Source: Actinoplanes oryzae
Lineage (GTDB): Bacteria > Actinomycetota > Actinomycetes > Mycobacteriales > Micromonosporaceae
DNA: 42,226 nt
Assembly (NCBI RefSeq): GCF_030757795.1
Contig: NZ_JAUQWH010000075.1
Span: 1-42,226 of the forward strand
Direction of reading: 5' to 3'
Shown one piece after another: positions 1-7,650 of the stretch. The notes below the pieces were generated by a model. The model did no database searches. It worked only from the letters and a program-made list of their open reading frames with translations, and was not told the origin of the DNA. A program made the position numbers and the translations under genes. The stretch's first letter is position 1. The number at the start of each line of letters is the position of its first letter.

Positions 1-2490
1 CTGCAGTGCTGGCGCGCCGGATCCGCCGCCGGCCCGGTCGCCACCCGGCGCTTCTGGCGCCGGATCGGCATCTCCCTCGGCATCCTCGGCGCCGCGGCGG
101 CCGTGCAGGCGGCGACGTCGCTGCACGCCGGCCTCAGCATGGTCGCCGAGGTCAGCACCACCGGCGGCCTGCTCCAGACGGCCGGCACCGTGCTGATGGT
201 CACGACGCTGCTCGCGCTGCCGTGGGGGCTGACCACCCGGGCGCAGCGGATCGCGACCGGCCTGGACGTCGGCATCGTCGTCGCGGCGGTCGGGGTCTTC
301 TACTGGCACTTCTCCGCGCGGGGCTTGTTCGACGGCAGCCAGCACGTGGCTCCCGTGGCGAGCATCGCGCTCTTCGTGGCCGGCCTGCTGGGCGCCTTCG
401 CGATCGCGAAGACGGCGATCACCGGCGGCACCACCCTCAACCGCCGGGCCCTGCGGGCGCTGCAGCTGGCCTTCCTCGCCGGCATCCTCGGGGCGGTCCT
501 CCAGCCGCTGTTCCAGCTGCACCCCTACCTGGACGCCAAGCTGTTCGTGGTGCCGGTCGGCTCCTTCTTCGTCGCCCTGGCCGCGCGGTGGCAGGCGACG
601 GGCCCGGCCGAGGGCGGCCACTACAGCACCCTGCCCTACCTGGCCGCCGGCGCCACCAGTGCGCTGCTCATCGTCCTGATCGTGCGGGACAGCGACGGCC
701 TGCTGCCGGTCGCCGTGGCCGCCGTCGTGCTCACCGCGCTGGTGATCGTGCGCCAGCTGACCTCGATGCGGGAGAACGCGCAGCTGCTGGCCCGTATCGA
801 CACCAACATGCTGGAGCTGGGGCTCAAGGAGCAGCGGTTCCGTCTGCTGGTGCAGAACTCCAGCGACGTCGTGACGATCACCGAGCTCGGCGGCCGGATC
901 TCCTACATCAGCCCGGCGGTCGAGCGGGTGCTGGGCTGCGCGCCGGGCACGCTGATCGGGACCGACCTGCGCGAGCGGGCGCACCCGGACGACCGGGCCG
1001 TCCTCACCGAGGCGGTGGCGCAGCTGCTCGCGGCGCCCGGCACCGTGATGACCAACCGGGTCCGCTTCGCCCACGCCGACGGCTCGTGGCGGACGATGGA
1101 GACCACCGGCGCCAACCTGCTGGACGAGCCCAGCGTACGGGGCATCGTGACCAACTCCCGGGATGTGACCGAGACGGTCGAGGCGCACGAGCGGCTCAGC
1201 TACGAGGCGACCCACGACGTGCTGACCGGGCTGGCCAACCGGGCCCTCTTCGGCGAGCGGGTCGAGGCGTGCGTCCGGCAGGCCCGGACCGGCCAGGCGA
1301 TCAGCATCGTGCTCGTGGACCTGGACGACTTCAAGACCGTCAACGACACCCTGGGCCATGCGGTCGGCGACGGCCTGCTGGTGGCGGTGGCCGAGCGGAT
1401 GCTGTCGGCCGTACGGCCGTCGGACACCGTGGCCCGCCTCGGCGGCGACGAGTTCGCGATCCTCTTCGACGGGCTGGACGGCGGGAGCGTGGACCGGGTG
1501 CTGGAGCGGATCGCGGACGTGCTGGCCGTACCCGTGGATGTCGACGGGCACCTGCTGAGTGTGCGCGCGAGCTTCGGCGTGGTCGAGGGGCACGGCGGCG
1601 ACGACCCGGGCAACCTGCTGCGCCAGGCCGACATCGCCATGTACGAGGCCAAGGAGCGTGGCGACGGCGGCTACCAGCGCTACCGGCCCGGCTCGGAGGC
1701 CCGTGGCGCCGAGCGGCACCGCATCACGGCCGCCCTCACCGCCGCCCTGGAGCGCGAGGAGTTCGTCCTGCACTACCAGCCGGTGGTGACCCTGCCCGGC
1801 GGCGAGCTGACCGGCGTGGAGGCGCTGGTGCGCTGGGTGCACCCGAAACGCGGCCTGCTGAACCCGGGCGAGTTCATCCCCGGCGCCGAGCTGACCGGCA
1901 TGATCGTGCCGCTGGGGCGCTGGGTGCTGCGCGAGGCGTGCCGGCAGGCGGCGGCGTGGCAGCGCGAGCTGGGCGACCGGGCCCCGGGCAGCATGAGCGT
2001 GAACGTGTCGGCCCGGCAGCTGCAGAACGCCGGCTTCGCCCAGGAGGTGGCCGCCGTGCTGGCCGAGACCGGGCTGGCGGCCTCGCGGCTCACGATCGAG
2101 ATCACCGAGTCGGTCGCGCTCGGCGGCGGGGCGACCCACGAGACGCTGCGCGAGCTGCGGGCGCTGGGGGTGCGGCTGTCGCTGGACGACTTCGGCACCG
2201 GTGCGTCCACGCTCAGCCTGCTCAAGAACTGCCCGGTCGACCAGATCAAGCTGGACCGCTCGTTCGCACCCGGGCCGGGGCCGGACGCGATCGCGGGCGC
2301 CGTGCTGCAGCTGGCCCGGACGATGGGCGTCGAGGCGGTCGCCGAGGGCGTGGAGACGCCGGAGCAGGCCGAGCGGCTGGGCGACCTGGGCTATCTGCGG
2401 GCGCAGGGCTTCCACTTCGCCCGGCCGATGGCGCCCGAGCTGATCAGCACCTTCACCCTTGCGGAGGACCGGCTTTCAGCGCCGCGGTGA
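1..2490 (+). CDS. Membrane-bound PAS-GGDEF-EAL cyclic-di-GMP turnover protein (5' partial)
   Basis: The frame is open from base 1, so the N-terminus lies outside the window; residues are counted here from base 1. About eight hydrophobic segments fill residues 18-250. A PAS domain follows (about 279-395), then a GGDEF diguanylate cyclase domain (about 400-560, intact GGDEF at 481) and an EAL phosphodiesterase domain (about 575-825, EAL at 607). RPSD sits exactly five residues before GGDEF and matches the RxxD product-inhibition I-site. The EAL domain keeps NVSARQL, EITES, DDFGTG and AEGVET, so catalytic competence in both directions is expected by family knowledge. Likely role: a membrane sensor adjusting c-di-GMP. 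Its last 38 bases overlap the convergent TetR gene. Which activity dominates cannot be read from sequence. An apparent GTG start at 103 would cut off the first hydrophobic segment and is probably internal. Confidence 0.93.
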   Translation: MQCWRAGSAAGPVATRRFWRRIGISLGILGAAAAVQAATSLHAGLSMVAEVSTTGGLLQTAGTVLMVTTLLALPWGLTTRAQRIATGLDVGIVVAAVGVFYWHFSARGLFDGSQHVAPVASIALFVAGLLGAFAIAKTAITGGTTLNRRALRALQLAFLAGILGAVLQPLFQLHPYLDAKLFVVPVGSFFVALAARWQATGPAEGGHYSTLPYLAAGATSALLIVLIVRDSDGLLPVAVAAVVLTALVIVRQLTSMRENAQLLARIDTNMLELGLKEQRFRLLVQNSSDVVTITELGGRISYISPAVERVLGCAPGTLIGTDLRERAHPDDRAVLTEAVAQLLAAPGTVMTNRVRFAHADGSWRTMETTGANLLDEPSVRGIVTNSRDVTETVEAHERLSYEATHDVLTGLANRALFGERVEACVRQARTGQAISIVLVDLDDFKTVNDTLGHAVGDGLLVAVAERMLSAVRPSDTVARLGGDEFAILFDGLDGGSVDRVLERIADVLAVPVDVDGHLLSVRASFGVVEGHGGDDPGNLLRQADIAMYEAKERGDGGYQRYRPGSEARGAERHRITAALTAALEREEFVLHYQPVVTLPGGELTGVEALVRWVHPKRGLLNPGEFIPGAELTGMIVPLGRWVLREACRQAAAWQRELGDRAPGSMSVNVSARQLQNAGFAQEVAAVLAETGLAASRLTIEITESVALGGGATHETLRELRALGVRLSLDDFGTGASTLSLLKNCPVDQIKLDRSFAPGPGPDAIAGAVLQLARTMGVEAVAEGVETPEQAERLGDLGYLRAQGFHFARPMAPELISTFTLAEDRLSAPR

Positions 2491-3061
2491 CGTAGGCCGC
2501 CATCTTCTCCAGGTAGTCGTCGTCGAACGGGGTGCGGGACACCGCCAGCCGCCAGTAGAGCGGGCCGATCATGAGGTCCACCGCGATCTCGGGATCGGTG
2601 CCGGCCGGCAGCTCGCCGCGCTCGATCGCCTGGCCGACGATCTTCTCACCCAGAGTGACCTGATGCGTGCGAAGCGCCCGCTGCAGCGTCTCCGAGATCT
2701 TCGGGTTGCGCGCGGCCTCGGCCATGAGGTCAGGGATGATCTGCGAGGCGATCCGGTGCTGGAGCGCCTTGCTGACGATGAACATCAAGAGTTGCAGATC
2801 CGACGCAAAGCTACCGGTGTCGGGCATGGGCACGCTACGCTCTGCCACGCCGGAGACGATCTCGAGGACCATTTCGAGCTTGTTCTTCCACCGGCGGTAG
2901 ACAGCCGTCTTGCCGACGCCGGCCCGGCGCGCCACGGCCTCGATGGAGAGCCGGCCGTAACCGACCTCGGCCAGCTCGTGCATCACGGCGTTGCGGATGG
3001 CCGCGGTGATGTCCCCGCGGAGTACGGCCGCACCGGCCGGTGCGCGTTTTGCTGTCGCCAC
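2453..3061 (-). CDS. TetR-family transcriptional regulator
   Basis: This 202-residue protein has an N-terminal TetR helix-turn-helix at about residues 20-62, including LSIEAVARRAGVGKTAVYRR, and a C-terminal all-helical ligand domain ending in the WRLAVSRTPFDDDYL-type segment common in TetR_C regulators. It starts with GTG at 3061. A TATAGT -10-like box at 3068-3073 (read on the minus strand) puts the transcript start at or very near the GTG, so the mRNA may be leaderless. It diverges from the TagGH-type exporter, and the perfect palindrome at 3080-3096 lies between the two promoters. Autorepression plus control of the exporter is therefore the simplest inference. Its 3' end overlaps the convergent GGDEF-EAL gene by 38 bases. 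The ligand is unknown. Confidence 0.93.
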   Translation of the reverse strand: MATAKRAPAGAAVLRGDITAAIRNAVMHELAEVGYGRLSIEAVARRAGVGKTAVYRRWKNKLEMVLEIVSGVAERSVPMPDTGSFASDLQLLMFIVSKALQHRIASQIIPDLMAEAARNPKISETLQRALRTHQVTLGEKIVGQAIERGELPAGTDPEIAVDLMIGPLYWRLAVSRTPFDDDYLEKMAAYVTAALKAGPPQG

Positions 3062-3079
3062 GAGGACACTATACGCCAG

Positions 3080-3096
3080 AACGCAACGGTTGCGTT
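3080..3096. promoter_or_regulatory. Perfect palindrome, probable TetR operator
   Basis: AACGCAAC-G-GTTGCGTT has two 8-base arms that are exact reverse complements around one base. It overlaps a plausible -35 for the rightward exporter promoter (TTGCGT at 3090-3095, 17-base spacer, TAGTTT at 3113-3118) and lies just upstream of the leftward TetR -10 (3068-3073). Size and placement fit a TetR-family operator repressing both directions. Binding is inferred. Confidence 0.7.
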
Positions 3097-3118
3097 TCGA
3101 CGTTCGTTCGGTTAGTTT
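3090..3118 (+). promoter_or_regulatory. Putative promoter of the TagGH-type exporter
   Basis: TTGCGT at 3090-3095 and TAGTTT at 3113-3118 are separated by 17 bases, giving a plausible housekeeping sigma promoter. Its -35 lies inside the palindrome at 3080-3096. The predicted 5' leader to the ATG at 3231 is about 105 nt. Confidence 0.4.
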
Positions 3119-3230
3119 TCGACCGGTCGTCGATACGACTGCGTTTCATCGCGGCACACTTGCTGGTGTGTCGTCGCGCGAATCCAGGTCCCCATCCCCC
3201 GACGGACCGAGCAGATCGGAGCGCCACCCC

Positions 3231-4130
3231 ATGTCACAGACGGCGGTCGCCGATTCCGACACCGGCGTGCCCCTGAGCGAGCTGGCTCGCCGCCACGGGC
3301 TCACCTTCGCCGGGCGGTTGCCCAGCCTGCCCGAATACACCCGGCAGCTGTGGGCGTACAGGCACTTCATCGCGTCGTACGCGAACGCGAAGGTCACCTC
3401 CTCGCTGGGCAAGACCCGGCTGGGCATGCTCTGGCAGGTGCTGACCCCGCTGTTCAACGCGGCGGTCTACTACGTGATCTTCGGTGTCATCCTGGAGACC
3501 TCCCGGGGCATCGACAACTTCACGGCGTACCTGTGCACCGGTGTCTTCATCTTCGGCTTCACCCAGTCGGTGGTGCAGTCCGGCACCCAGGCCATCAGCG
3601 GCAACATGGGGCTGATCCGGGCGCTGCACTTCCCGCGGGCCAGCCTGCCGCTCGCCATCACCGTGGTCGAGGTGCGCAACATGATCGCCTCGATGGCGGT
3701 CCTCATGATCATCGTTCTGGCGTTCGGCGAGCCGATCACCTTCGAGTGGTTGCTGCTCGTGCCGATCTTCCTGCTCCAGACGCTGTTCAACGCCGGCCTC
3801 GCGATGGCCGTGGCCCGCTTCGGCTCCAAGGTCGCCGACTTCAAGCAGCTGGTCCCGTTCATCATGCGGATCTGGCTCTACGGCTCCGCGGTGATCTACC
3901 CGGTCACCAAGTTCGAGGAGACCGTGCACATCGGCTGGCTGCGCGAACTCATCGAGGCCAACCCGCTGCTCGTCTACATCGACCTCATGCGCCACGCGCT
4001 GATGCAGGACGTGCCGCTGGCCTCCTCGCCGCTGACGCTGTGGATTTTGGCCGTCGCCTGGGCCGTCGTCGCCGGCCTGGGCGGTTACATCTACTTCTGG
4101 CGCGGAGAGAAGGGCTACGGCCGTGGCTGA
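3231..4130 (+). CDS. ABC-2 type polysaccharide/teichoic acid exporter permease (TagG/Wzm-like)
   Basis: This 299-residue membrane protein has the TagG/Wzm layout. A cytosolic N-terminus (residues 1-45) is followed by YRHFIASYANAKVTSS, the typical amphipathic entry segment of ABC-2 polysaccharide exporters. Six hydrophobic spans follow and a short basic C-terminus. I chose the ATG at 3231 because family similarity begins there; the frame stays open upstream but that part looks non-coding. It overlaps the ATPase gene by 8 bases, so the two are translationally coupled and form one exporter. Such exporters move undecaprenyl-linked wall teichoic acid, O-antigen-like or galactan polymers across the membrane. 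No glycosyltransferase lies nearby, so the polymer cannot be named. The divergent TetR gene suggests inducible expression. Confidence 0.9.
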   Translation: MSQTAVADSDTGVPLSELARRHGLTFAGRLPSLPEYTRQLWAYRHFIASYANAKVTSSLGKTRLGMLWQVLTPLFNAAVYYVIFGVILETSRGIDNFTAYLCTGVFIFGFTQSVVQSGTQAISGNMGLIRALHFPRASLPLAITVVEVRNMIASMAVLMIIVLAFGEPITFEWLLLVPIFLLQTLFNAGLAMAVARFGSKVADFKQLVPFIMRIWLYGSAVIYPVTKFEETVHIGWLRELIEANPLLVYIDLMRHALMQDVPLASSPLTLWILAVAWAVVAGLGGYIYFWRGEKGYGRG

Positions 4131-4887
4131 TCGCGAACCCACCGTCATCGTGGACGACGCCCACATCGTCTACCGGGTCCAGCAGTCGGGCGGCGGCGCC
4201 AAGAGCCCGGTCGCCAGCTTCAAGCGCATCGTCACCGGCGCCAAGCCGTCCGGGCTGCGCGAGGTGCACGCGGTCAAGGGCGTGAGCTTCGTCGCGTACA
4301 AGGGCGAGGCCATCGGCCTGATCGGCACCAACGGCTCCGGCAAGAGCACCCTGCTCCGGGCCATCGCCGGCCTGCTCCCCGTCGAGCGCGGCGCCATCTA
4401 CTCCGCCGGCCAGCCGTCCCTGCTGGGCGTCAACGCCGCCCTCATGAACGACCTGCCCGGCGAGCGCAACGTGGTCCTCGGCTGCCTCGCCCAGGGCATG
4501 TCGCCCGCCGAGGTCAAGGCCCGCACCCAGGAGATCATCGACTTCTCCGGCATCAACGACCGCGGCGACTTCAGCTCCCTGCCGATGCGCACCTACTCGT
4601 CCGGCATGGCGGCCCGCCTCAAGTTCTCCATCGCGGCCGCCAAGAAGCACGACGTCCTGCTCATCGACGAGGCGCTGGCCACCGGCGACGCCAAGTTCCG
4701 CAAGCGCAGCGAGCAGCGCGTCCGCGACCTGCGCGCCGAGGCCGGCACGGTCTTCCTGGTCAGCCACAGCGAGCAGTCCATCCGCGACACCTGCGAGCGC
4801 GCGATCTGGCTCGAGTCCGGCAAGATCCGCGCCGACGGTCCGACCGACGCGGTGATGAAGGAATACGAGGCGTACGTCAAGAAGTGA
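4123..4887 (+). CDS. ABC transporter ATPase of polysaccharide exporter (TagH/Wzt-like)
   Basis: This is a 254-residue nucleotide-binding subunit. Walker A GTNGSGKST starts at residue 68, the signature is YSSGMAARLKFS, Walker B is DVLLIDEA at about 177, and the H-loop His lies in VFLVSHSEQ. The N-terminal FKRIVTG...REVHAVKGVSF arrangement and the short length are typical of TagH/Wzt ATPases. It lacks the C-terminal carbohydrate-binding extension of long Wzt proteins, so substrate choice by this subunit is unlikely. The GTG start at 4123 lies inside the end of the permease gene, and a strong terminator follows 8 bases after the stop. The pair is therefore a compact two-gene exporter operon. Confidence 0.92.
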   Translation: MADREPTVIVDDAHIVYRVQQSGGGAKSPVASFKRIVTGAKPSGLREVHAVKGVSFVAYKGEAIGLIGTNGSGKSTLLRAIAGLLPVERGAIYSAGQPSLLGVNAALMNDLPGERNVVLGCLAQGMSPAEVKARTQEIIDFSGINDRGDFSSLPMRTYSSGMAARLKFSIAAAKKHDVLLIDEALATGDAKFRKRSEQRVRDLRAEAGTVFLVSHSEQSIRDTCERAIWLESGKIRADGPTDAVMKEYEAYVKK

Positions 4888-4895
4888 CGATCATC

Positions 4896-4928
4896 AGCGG
4901 GGGCCGGCGGCCCCCGCTGTCCTTTTTG
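4896..4928 (+). terminator. Intrinsic terminator after the exporter operon
   Basis: A perfect 10-bp stem (4896-4905 with 4909-4918) closes a GGC loop, followed by a run of five T at 4923-4927. This is a canonical Rho-independent terminator just after the TagH-like stop codon. Confidence 0.9.
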
Positions 4929-4968
4929 CTACACGCTGGGTGTGTCGGCGCCTGCGTATGGTGAATGT

Positions 4969-5889
4969 ATGGCGGAAGCGTGGAGCCGGCGCCGGGCTGT
5001 CGCGTTGACCCTGGCGATCGAGCTCCTGCTCGCCGGGGCGGCCATCGGTGCCGCCCGGGTGACATCGTCACAGCTCGGGCCCGACTACATCGACATCGGT
5101 GAGGTACCCGCCGCGCCGCTGCCGGCCGCGGCGCCCGGGTCGTACAGCTGGGACTGCGGCCGCAACGAGATCGGCCACCGGAACACCGCCAACATCGTCG
5201 TCACCCCGCGGAAGCCCGGCCCTGTGCACCATGTGCACGATTACGTCGGCAATCTCTCCGTCGACGTCGGCTCGACCGTCGAGAGCCTGCCCGGCGCCGC
5301 CACCACCTGCACGAACGGCGACCAGTCCACGTACTACTGGCCCGCCCTCCGGATGGGCGGCACCGGCGAGCACGACGGCGCGGTGCAGGTGCCCGCCGAG
5401 GTGACCCTGCGGTTCTACGGCAATCCGCGCACGCCCGTGGTGCCCATGCCCCAGCTGCTGCGCGGTGCGGTCGGCGACGCGTACGCGTTCACGAACGGCG
5501 GCGCCCTGGCGGCCCCGGTCTGGAGCTGCTCGGGCGAGACCGAGAGGCGCACCCTGCTCTATCCGGTGTGCGGGCGGGGCGAGCGTGTCCTGCGCATCTT
5601 CGACTTCCCGAGCTGCTGGGACGGCCGGCGGGTGGACAGCAAGGGCCACCGCCAGCATCTCGTCTTCCCCGAGGCGGGCGGCGGATGTCCGGTGTCGACC
5701 TTCCCGGTGCCGCGGCTCGAACTGACGGTCGCCTACGAGGTGCCGCGGGGGACGCCGTACCGGATCGACGCCTTCGACCCGCAGCGGCACAGTCCGCGTA
5801 CGGACCATGCCTTCTTCGTCAACCTCATGCCCGCGGGCCTGATGGAAAAGATCGCCGACTGCCTGAACGCCGGCCGCACCTGCGCCTGA
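4969..5889 (+). CDS. Secreted or membrane-anchored DUF1996-like protein
   Basis: The protein has 306 residues from the ATG at 4969. A GTG at 4942 in the same frame would add nine residues but places the Arg-rich stretch less well before the hydrophobic segment. Residues 7-30 (SRRRAVALTLAIELLLAG onward) form an uncleaved anchor or signal peptide. The rest matches the DUF1996 pattern: CGRNEIGHRN, VHHVHDYVGN, TTCTNGDQSTYYWPALR, FPSCWDG, HLVFPEAGGGCP, VNLMPAGLM and a terminal C...GRTC. Many His, Asp and paired Cys residues suggest a disulfide-stabilised extracytoplasmic domain. DUF1996 proteins occur in fungi and actinomycetes, often with carbohydrate-binding partners, but their biochemical role is not established. 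It stands alone between the exporter terminator and a convergent lipoprotein gene. Confidence 0.8.
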   Translation: MAEAWSRRRAVALTLAIELLLAGAAIGAARVTSSQLGPDYIDIGEVPAAPLPAAAPGSYSWDCGRNEIGHRNTANIVVTPRKPGPVHHVHDYVGNLSVDVGSTVESLPGAATTCTNGDQSTYYWPALRMGGTGEHDGAVQVPAEVTLRFYGNPRTPVVPMPQLLRGAVGDAYAFTNGGALAAPVWSCSGETERRTLLYPVCGRGERVLRIFDFPSCWDGRRVDSKGHRQHLVFPEAGGGCPVSTFPVPRLELTVAYEVPRGTPYRIDAFDPQRHSPRTDHAFFVNLMPAGLMEKIADCLNAGRTCA

Positions 5890-5970
5890 CGGCCGAAAAG
5901 CCGCCGCGCCTGCGCCTGACGCCTGAACGCCGGCCGCGCACCTGAGCCTGACGGCCGGACGCCGGCCGCA
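5861..5970 (+). repeat. Imperfect tandem duplication of the DUF1996 gene tail
   Basis: The last 30 bases of the gene, beginning GCCTGAACGCCGGCCGC at 5861, recur at 5921-5952 with a 2-base insertion and one change. A shorter third copy (GACGCCGGCCGCACC) follows at about 5958-5972. The spacing is 60 bases. The extra copies lie after the stop codon. Confidence 0.7.
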
Positions 5971-6007
5971 CCGCTTTGAAGGCGCGACCGGCGTGGCTCC
6001 GCGGTGG

Positions 6008-6039
6008 CCCGGCCCGGCCTGTGCTGAGGCCTGGCCGGG
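6008..6039. terminator. Bidirectional hairpin between convergent genes
   Basis: A 13-bp stem with one mismatch (6008-6020 with 6027-6039) encloses a 6-base loop. It sits between the DUF1996-like gene and the convergent lipoprotein gene. No T-run flanks it, so its use as a terminator is inferred from position and stability. Confidence 0.5.
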
Positions 6040-6059
6040 GTCGCGGGGTTCGGGTGGGC

Positions 6060-6863
6060 TCAGTAGCCGGGAGCCGGCGGGTTCTCGACCGGGCCGGCGT
6101 CGCTGTCGGCGCCGGTCCCGCCGCCGGTGCCCGAGTCGGAGTCGGGGGCGGAACCGCCGTCGGGGAGCTGGGTCTTGCCGCCGTCCGGGGCCACGGCGAA
6201 CCAGGTGCCCTTCACGCCCTGGCCCTTGATGTCGCCGGGCTCGGCGTCCTTGGCGAAGTAGTAGACCGGCCAGCCGTTGATGGTGACCTGGCAGTGGCCG
6301 TCGGCCCGCTCGACGTAGCCGAGGATCTGGGGGTCGATGCCCTTGGGGAAGATCTTGCCGGGGCTCTTGATGAGCAGCGGCGGCCAGGTCTTGGCGCAGT
6401 CGCCGTTGCAGGTGGCCTTGGGCGGCTTGTTGTCGTCCTCGTCGAAGCGGTAGAGGGTGCGGCCGGCGCCGTCGGTGACGTAGGTGCCGATCTCGTCGTT
6501 CTCGGTGGCGTTCAGCTCGACCGTCTTGCTGCCCGAGGTGATGCTCTCGGGCGGAGTGATGTCCTTGTCGGACGGGCCGCTGAAGATTTTGACCCACTTC
6601 TGCGTCTTGGCGACGGTGGGCGGCTCGACGACGGCCTCTTCCTCGTCGTCGGAGGCGCCCTGCCCGGCCGGGGCGGACGCGGACGGGATGACCTGGAGCT
6701 CGGGCGGGACGTCGTCACTGGGCGTCACGGAGGCCGAGGCCTCGGGCACGCCGGGCTCGGCGGCGAGGTCGGCCACTCCGGCCGGGGCCGGGCGGGCGCA
6801 AGCGGTCATACCCAGCAGCGCAGTGAGCGCCAGGGCGGCAGCGGCGGTACGGGTGCGCTTCAT
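6060..6863 (-). CDS. COG4315-type lipoprotein (SCO0930-like secreted repeat)
   Basis: This is a 267-residue exported lipoprotein. The signal peptide ends in a LLGMTAC-type lipobox with lipidated Cys at residue 22. A low-complexity acidic/Pro linker follows to about residue 95. Two units of the family called 'secreted repeat of unknown function' come next: the first holds GTYVTDGAGRTLYRFDED, CNGDCAKTWPPLL and a Cys pair; the second holds NGWPVYYFAKDAEPGD and GQGVKGTWFAV. The C-terminus is Gly/Asp/Pro-rich. Biochemical function is unknown. The gene diverges from an ECF sigma/anti-sigma operon, and both have the same GAACC-N17-GTGTGG promoter pattern, so it is a strong candidate target of that sigma factor. 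Confidence 0.88.
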   Translation of the reverse strand: MKRTRTAAAALALTALLGMTACARPAPAGVADLAAEPGVPEASASVTPSDDVPPELQVIPSASAPAGQGASDDEEEAVVEPPTVAKTQKWVKIFSGPSDKDITPPESITSGSKTVELNATENDEIGTYVTDGAGRTLYRFDEDDNKPPKATCNGDCAKTWPPLLIKSPGKIFPKGIDPQILGYVERADGHCQVTINGWPVYYFAKDAEPGDIKGQGVKGTWFAVAPDGGKTQLPDGGSAPDSDSGTGGGTGADSDAGPVENPPAPGY

Positions 6864-6912
6864 GGTCTTCCCCCTGCGGGACTGTCGGCGTCGAAACTCA
6901 GCGTTACGCCAC

Positions 6913-6940
6913 CCACACGGGGGAACGGCCGGGGCGGTTC
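6913..6940 (-). promoter_or_regulatory. ECF-type promoter of the lipoprotein gene
   Basis: Read on the minus strand: GAACC (6940-6936), 17 bases, then GTGTGG (6918-6913). It mirrors the rightward promoter that starts 15 bases away. The predicted leader to the ATG at 6863 is about 45 nt. Confidence 0.6.
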
Positions 6941-6954
6941 AAAGAAATTTTTCT

Positions 6955-6982
6955 GAACCGTTCCGAACCCGCGCACGTGTGG
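6955..6982 (+). promoter_or_regulatory. ECF-type promoter of the first sigma/anti-sigma operon
   Basis: GAACC at 6955-6959, a 17-base spacer and GTGTGG at 6977-6982. The same pattern precedes the sigma genes at 26105 and 27365 and the divergent lipoprotein gene, which suggests autoregulation. The predicted leader is about 110 nt. Confidence 0.6.
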
Positions 6983-7098
6983 GGAGAGTCAGACCGACGC
7001 AACGGGGGTCGGGGGTGGCCGGGCACGCGCTCCGTCCGGCCAGCCTCGGCAGTGTCGGCCACGCCGTGCGAGAAGCCGTGCGAGAAGGTGGGAAGAGC

Positions 7099-7650
7099 AT
7101 GCCGGGGTTCAGGCTCCAACGCCGCCGGGAGGTGGCTGACGAGGCACTGGTCAGATCGTTGTTCGCCGAGCACGGCCGGGCGATGCTGGCCTATGCCACG
7201 CAGCTGACCAGGGACCGGGCCGCCGCCGAGGACGTCGTGCAGGAGGCGCTCGTCCGGGCCTGGCGGCATCCCGAGAGCCTCGTCAACGGCAAGGGGTCGG
7301 TGCGCGGCTGGCTGCTGACCGTGATCCGTAACATCGTCACCGATCAGATTCGGGCCCGCAACGCCCGCGCCCCCGAGGTGCGGGAGAGCCCGGTCGACGT
7401 GCCGTCCGACGAGGACCACGCCGAGCAGGTGGTGAACGCGATGGTGGTGGTCGACGCGCTGAGCCGCCTGTCGGCCGAGCATCGCGAGGTGCTGGAACAG
7501 CTCTATCTGCAAGGGTGCACGGTCACCGAGGCGGCGAAGGCCCTGGGCATCCCACCCGGAACCGTCAAATCACGTTCTTTCTACGCCCTCCGGGCTCTGC
7601 GTGAGATCAAGTCGCTGAGCCCCGCCGGAACGGAACGGTCTGCCTCATGA
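7099..7650 (+). CDS. ECF RNA polymerase sigma factor
   Basis: This is a 183-residue ECF (group 4) sigma factor. Region 2 spans about residues 18-85, with DRAAAEDVVQEALVRAWRHP and the GWLLTVIRNIVTDQIRAR helix. Region 4 spans about 120-172, with LSAEHREVLEQLYLQGCTVT and the helix-turn-helix GIPPGTVKSRSFYALRALRE. I chose the ATG at 7099, preceded by a GGTGGGAAG ribosome-binding site. The open frame extends far upstream but that part overlaps the promoter and is not sigma-like. The stop overlaps the anti-sigma start (ATGA). Release from the zinc-finger anti-sigma partner is the expected control. The signal is unknown. Confidence 0.93.
   Translation: MPGFRLQRRREVADEALVRSLFAEHGRAMLAYATQLTRDRAAAEDVVQEALVRAWRHPESLVNGKGSVRGWLLTVIRNIVTDQIRARNARAPEVRESPVDVPSDEDHAEQVVNAMVVVDALSRLSAEHREVLEQLYLQGCTVTEAAKALGIPPGTVKSRSFYALRALREIKSLSPAGTERSAS

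Noticed and set aside
6484..7098. Upstream extension of the first sigma gene to 6484
   Set aside because: It would overlap the lipoprotein gene and both promoters; sigma similarity begins at the ATG at 7099.
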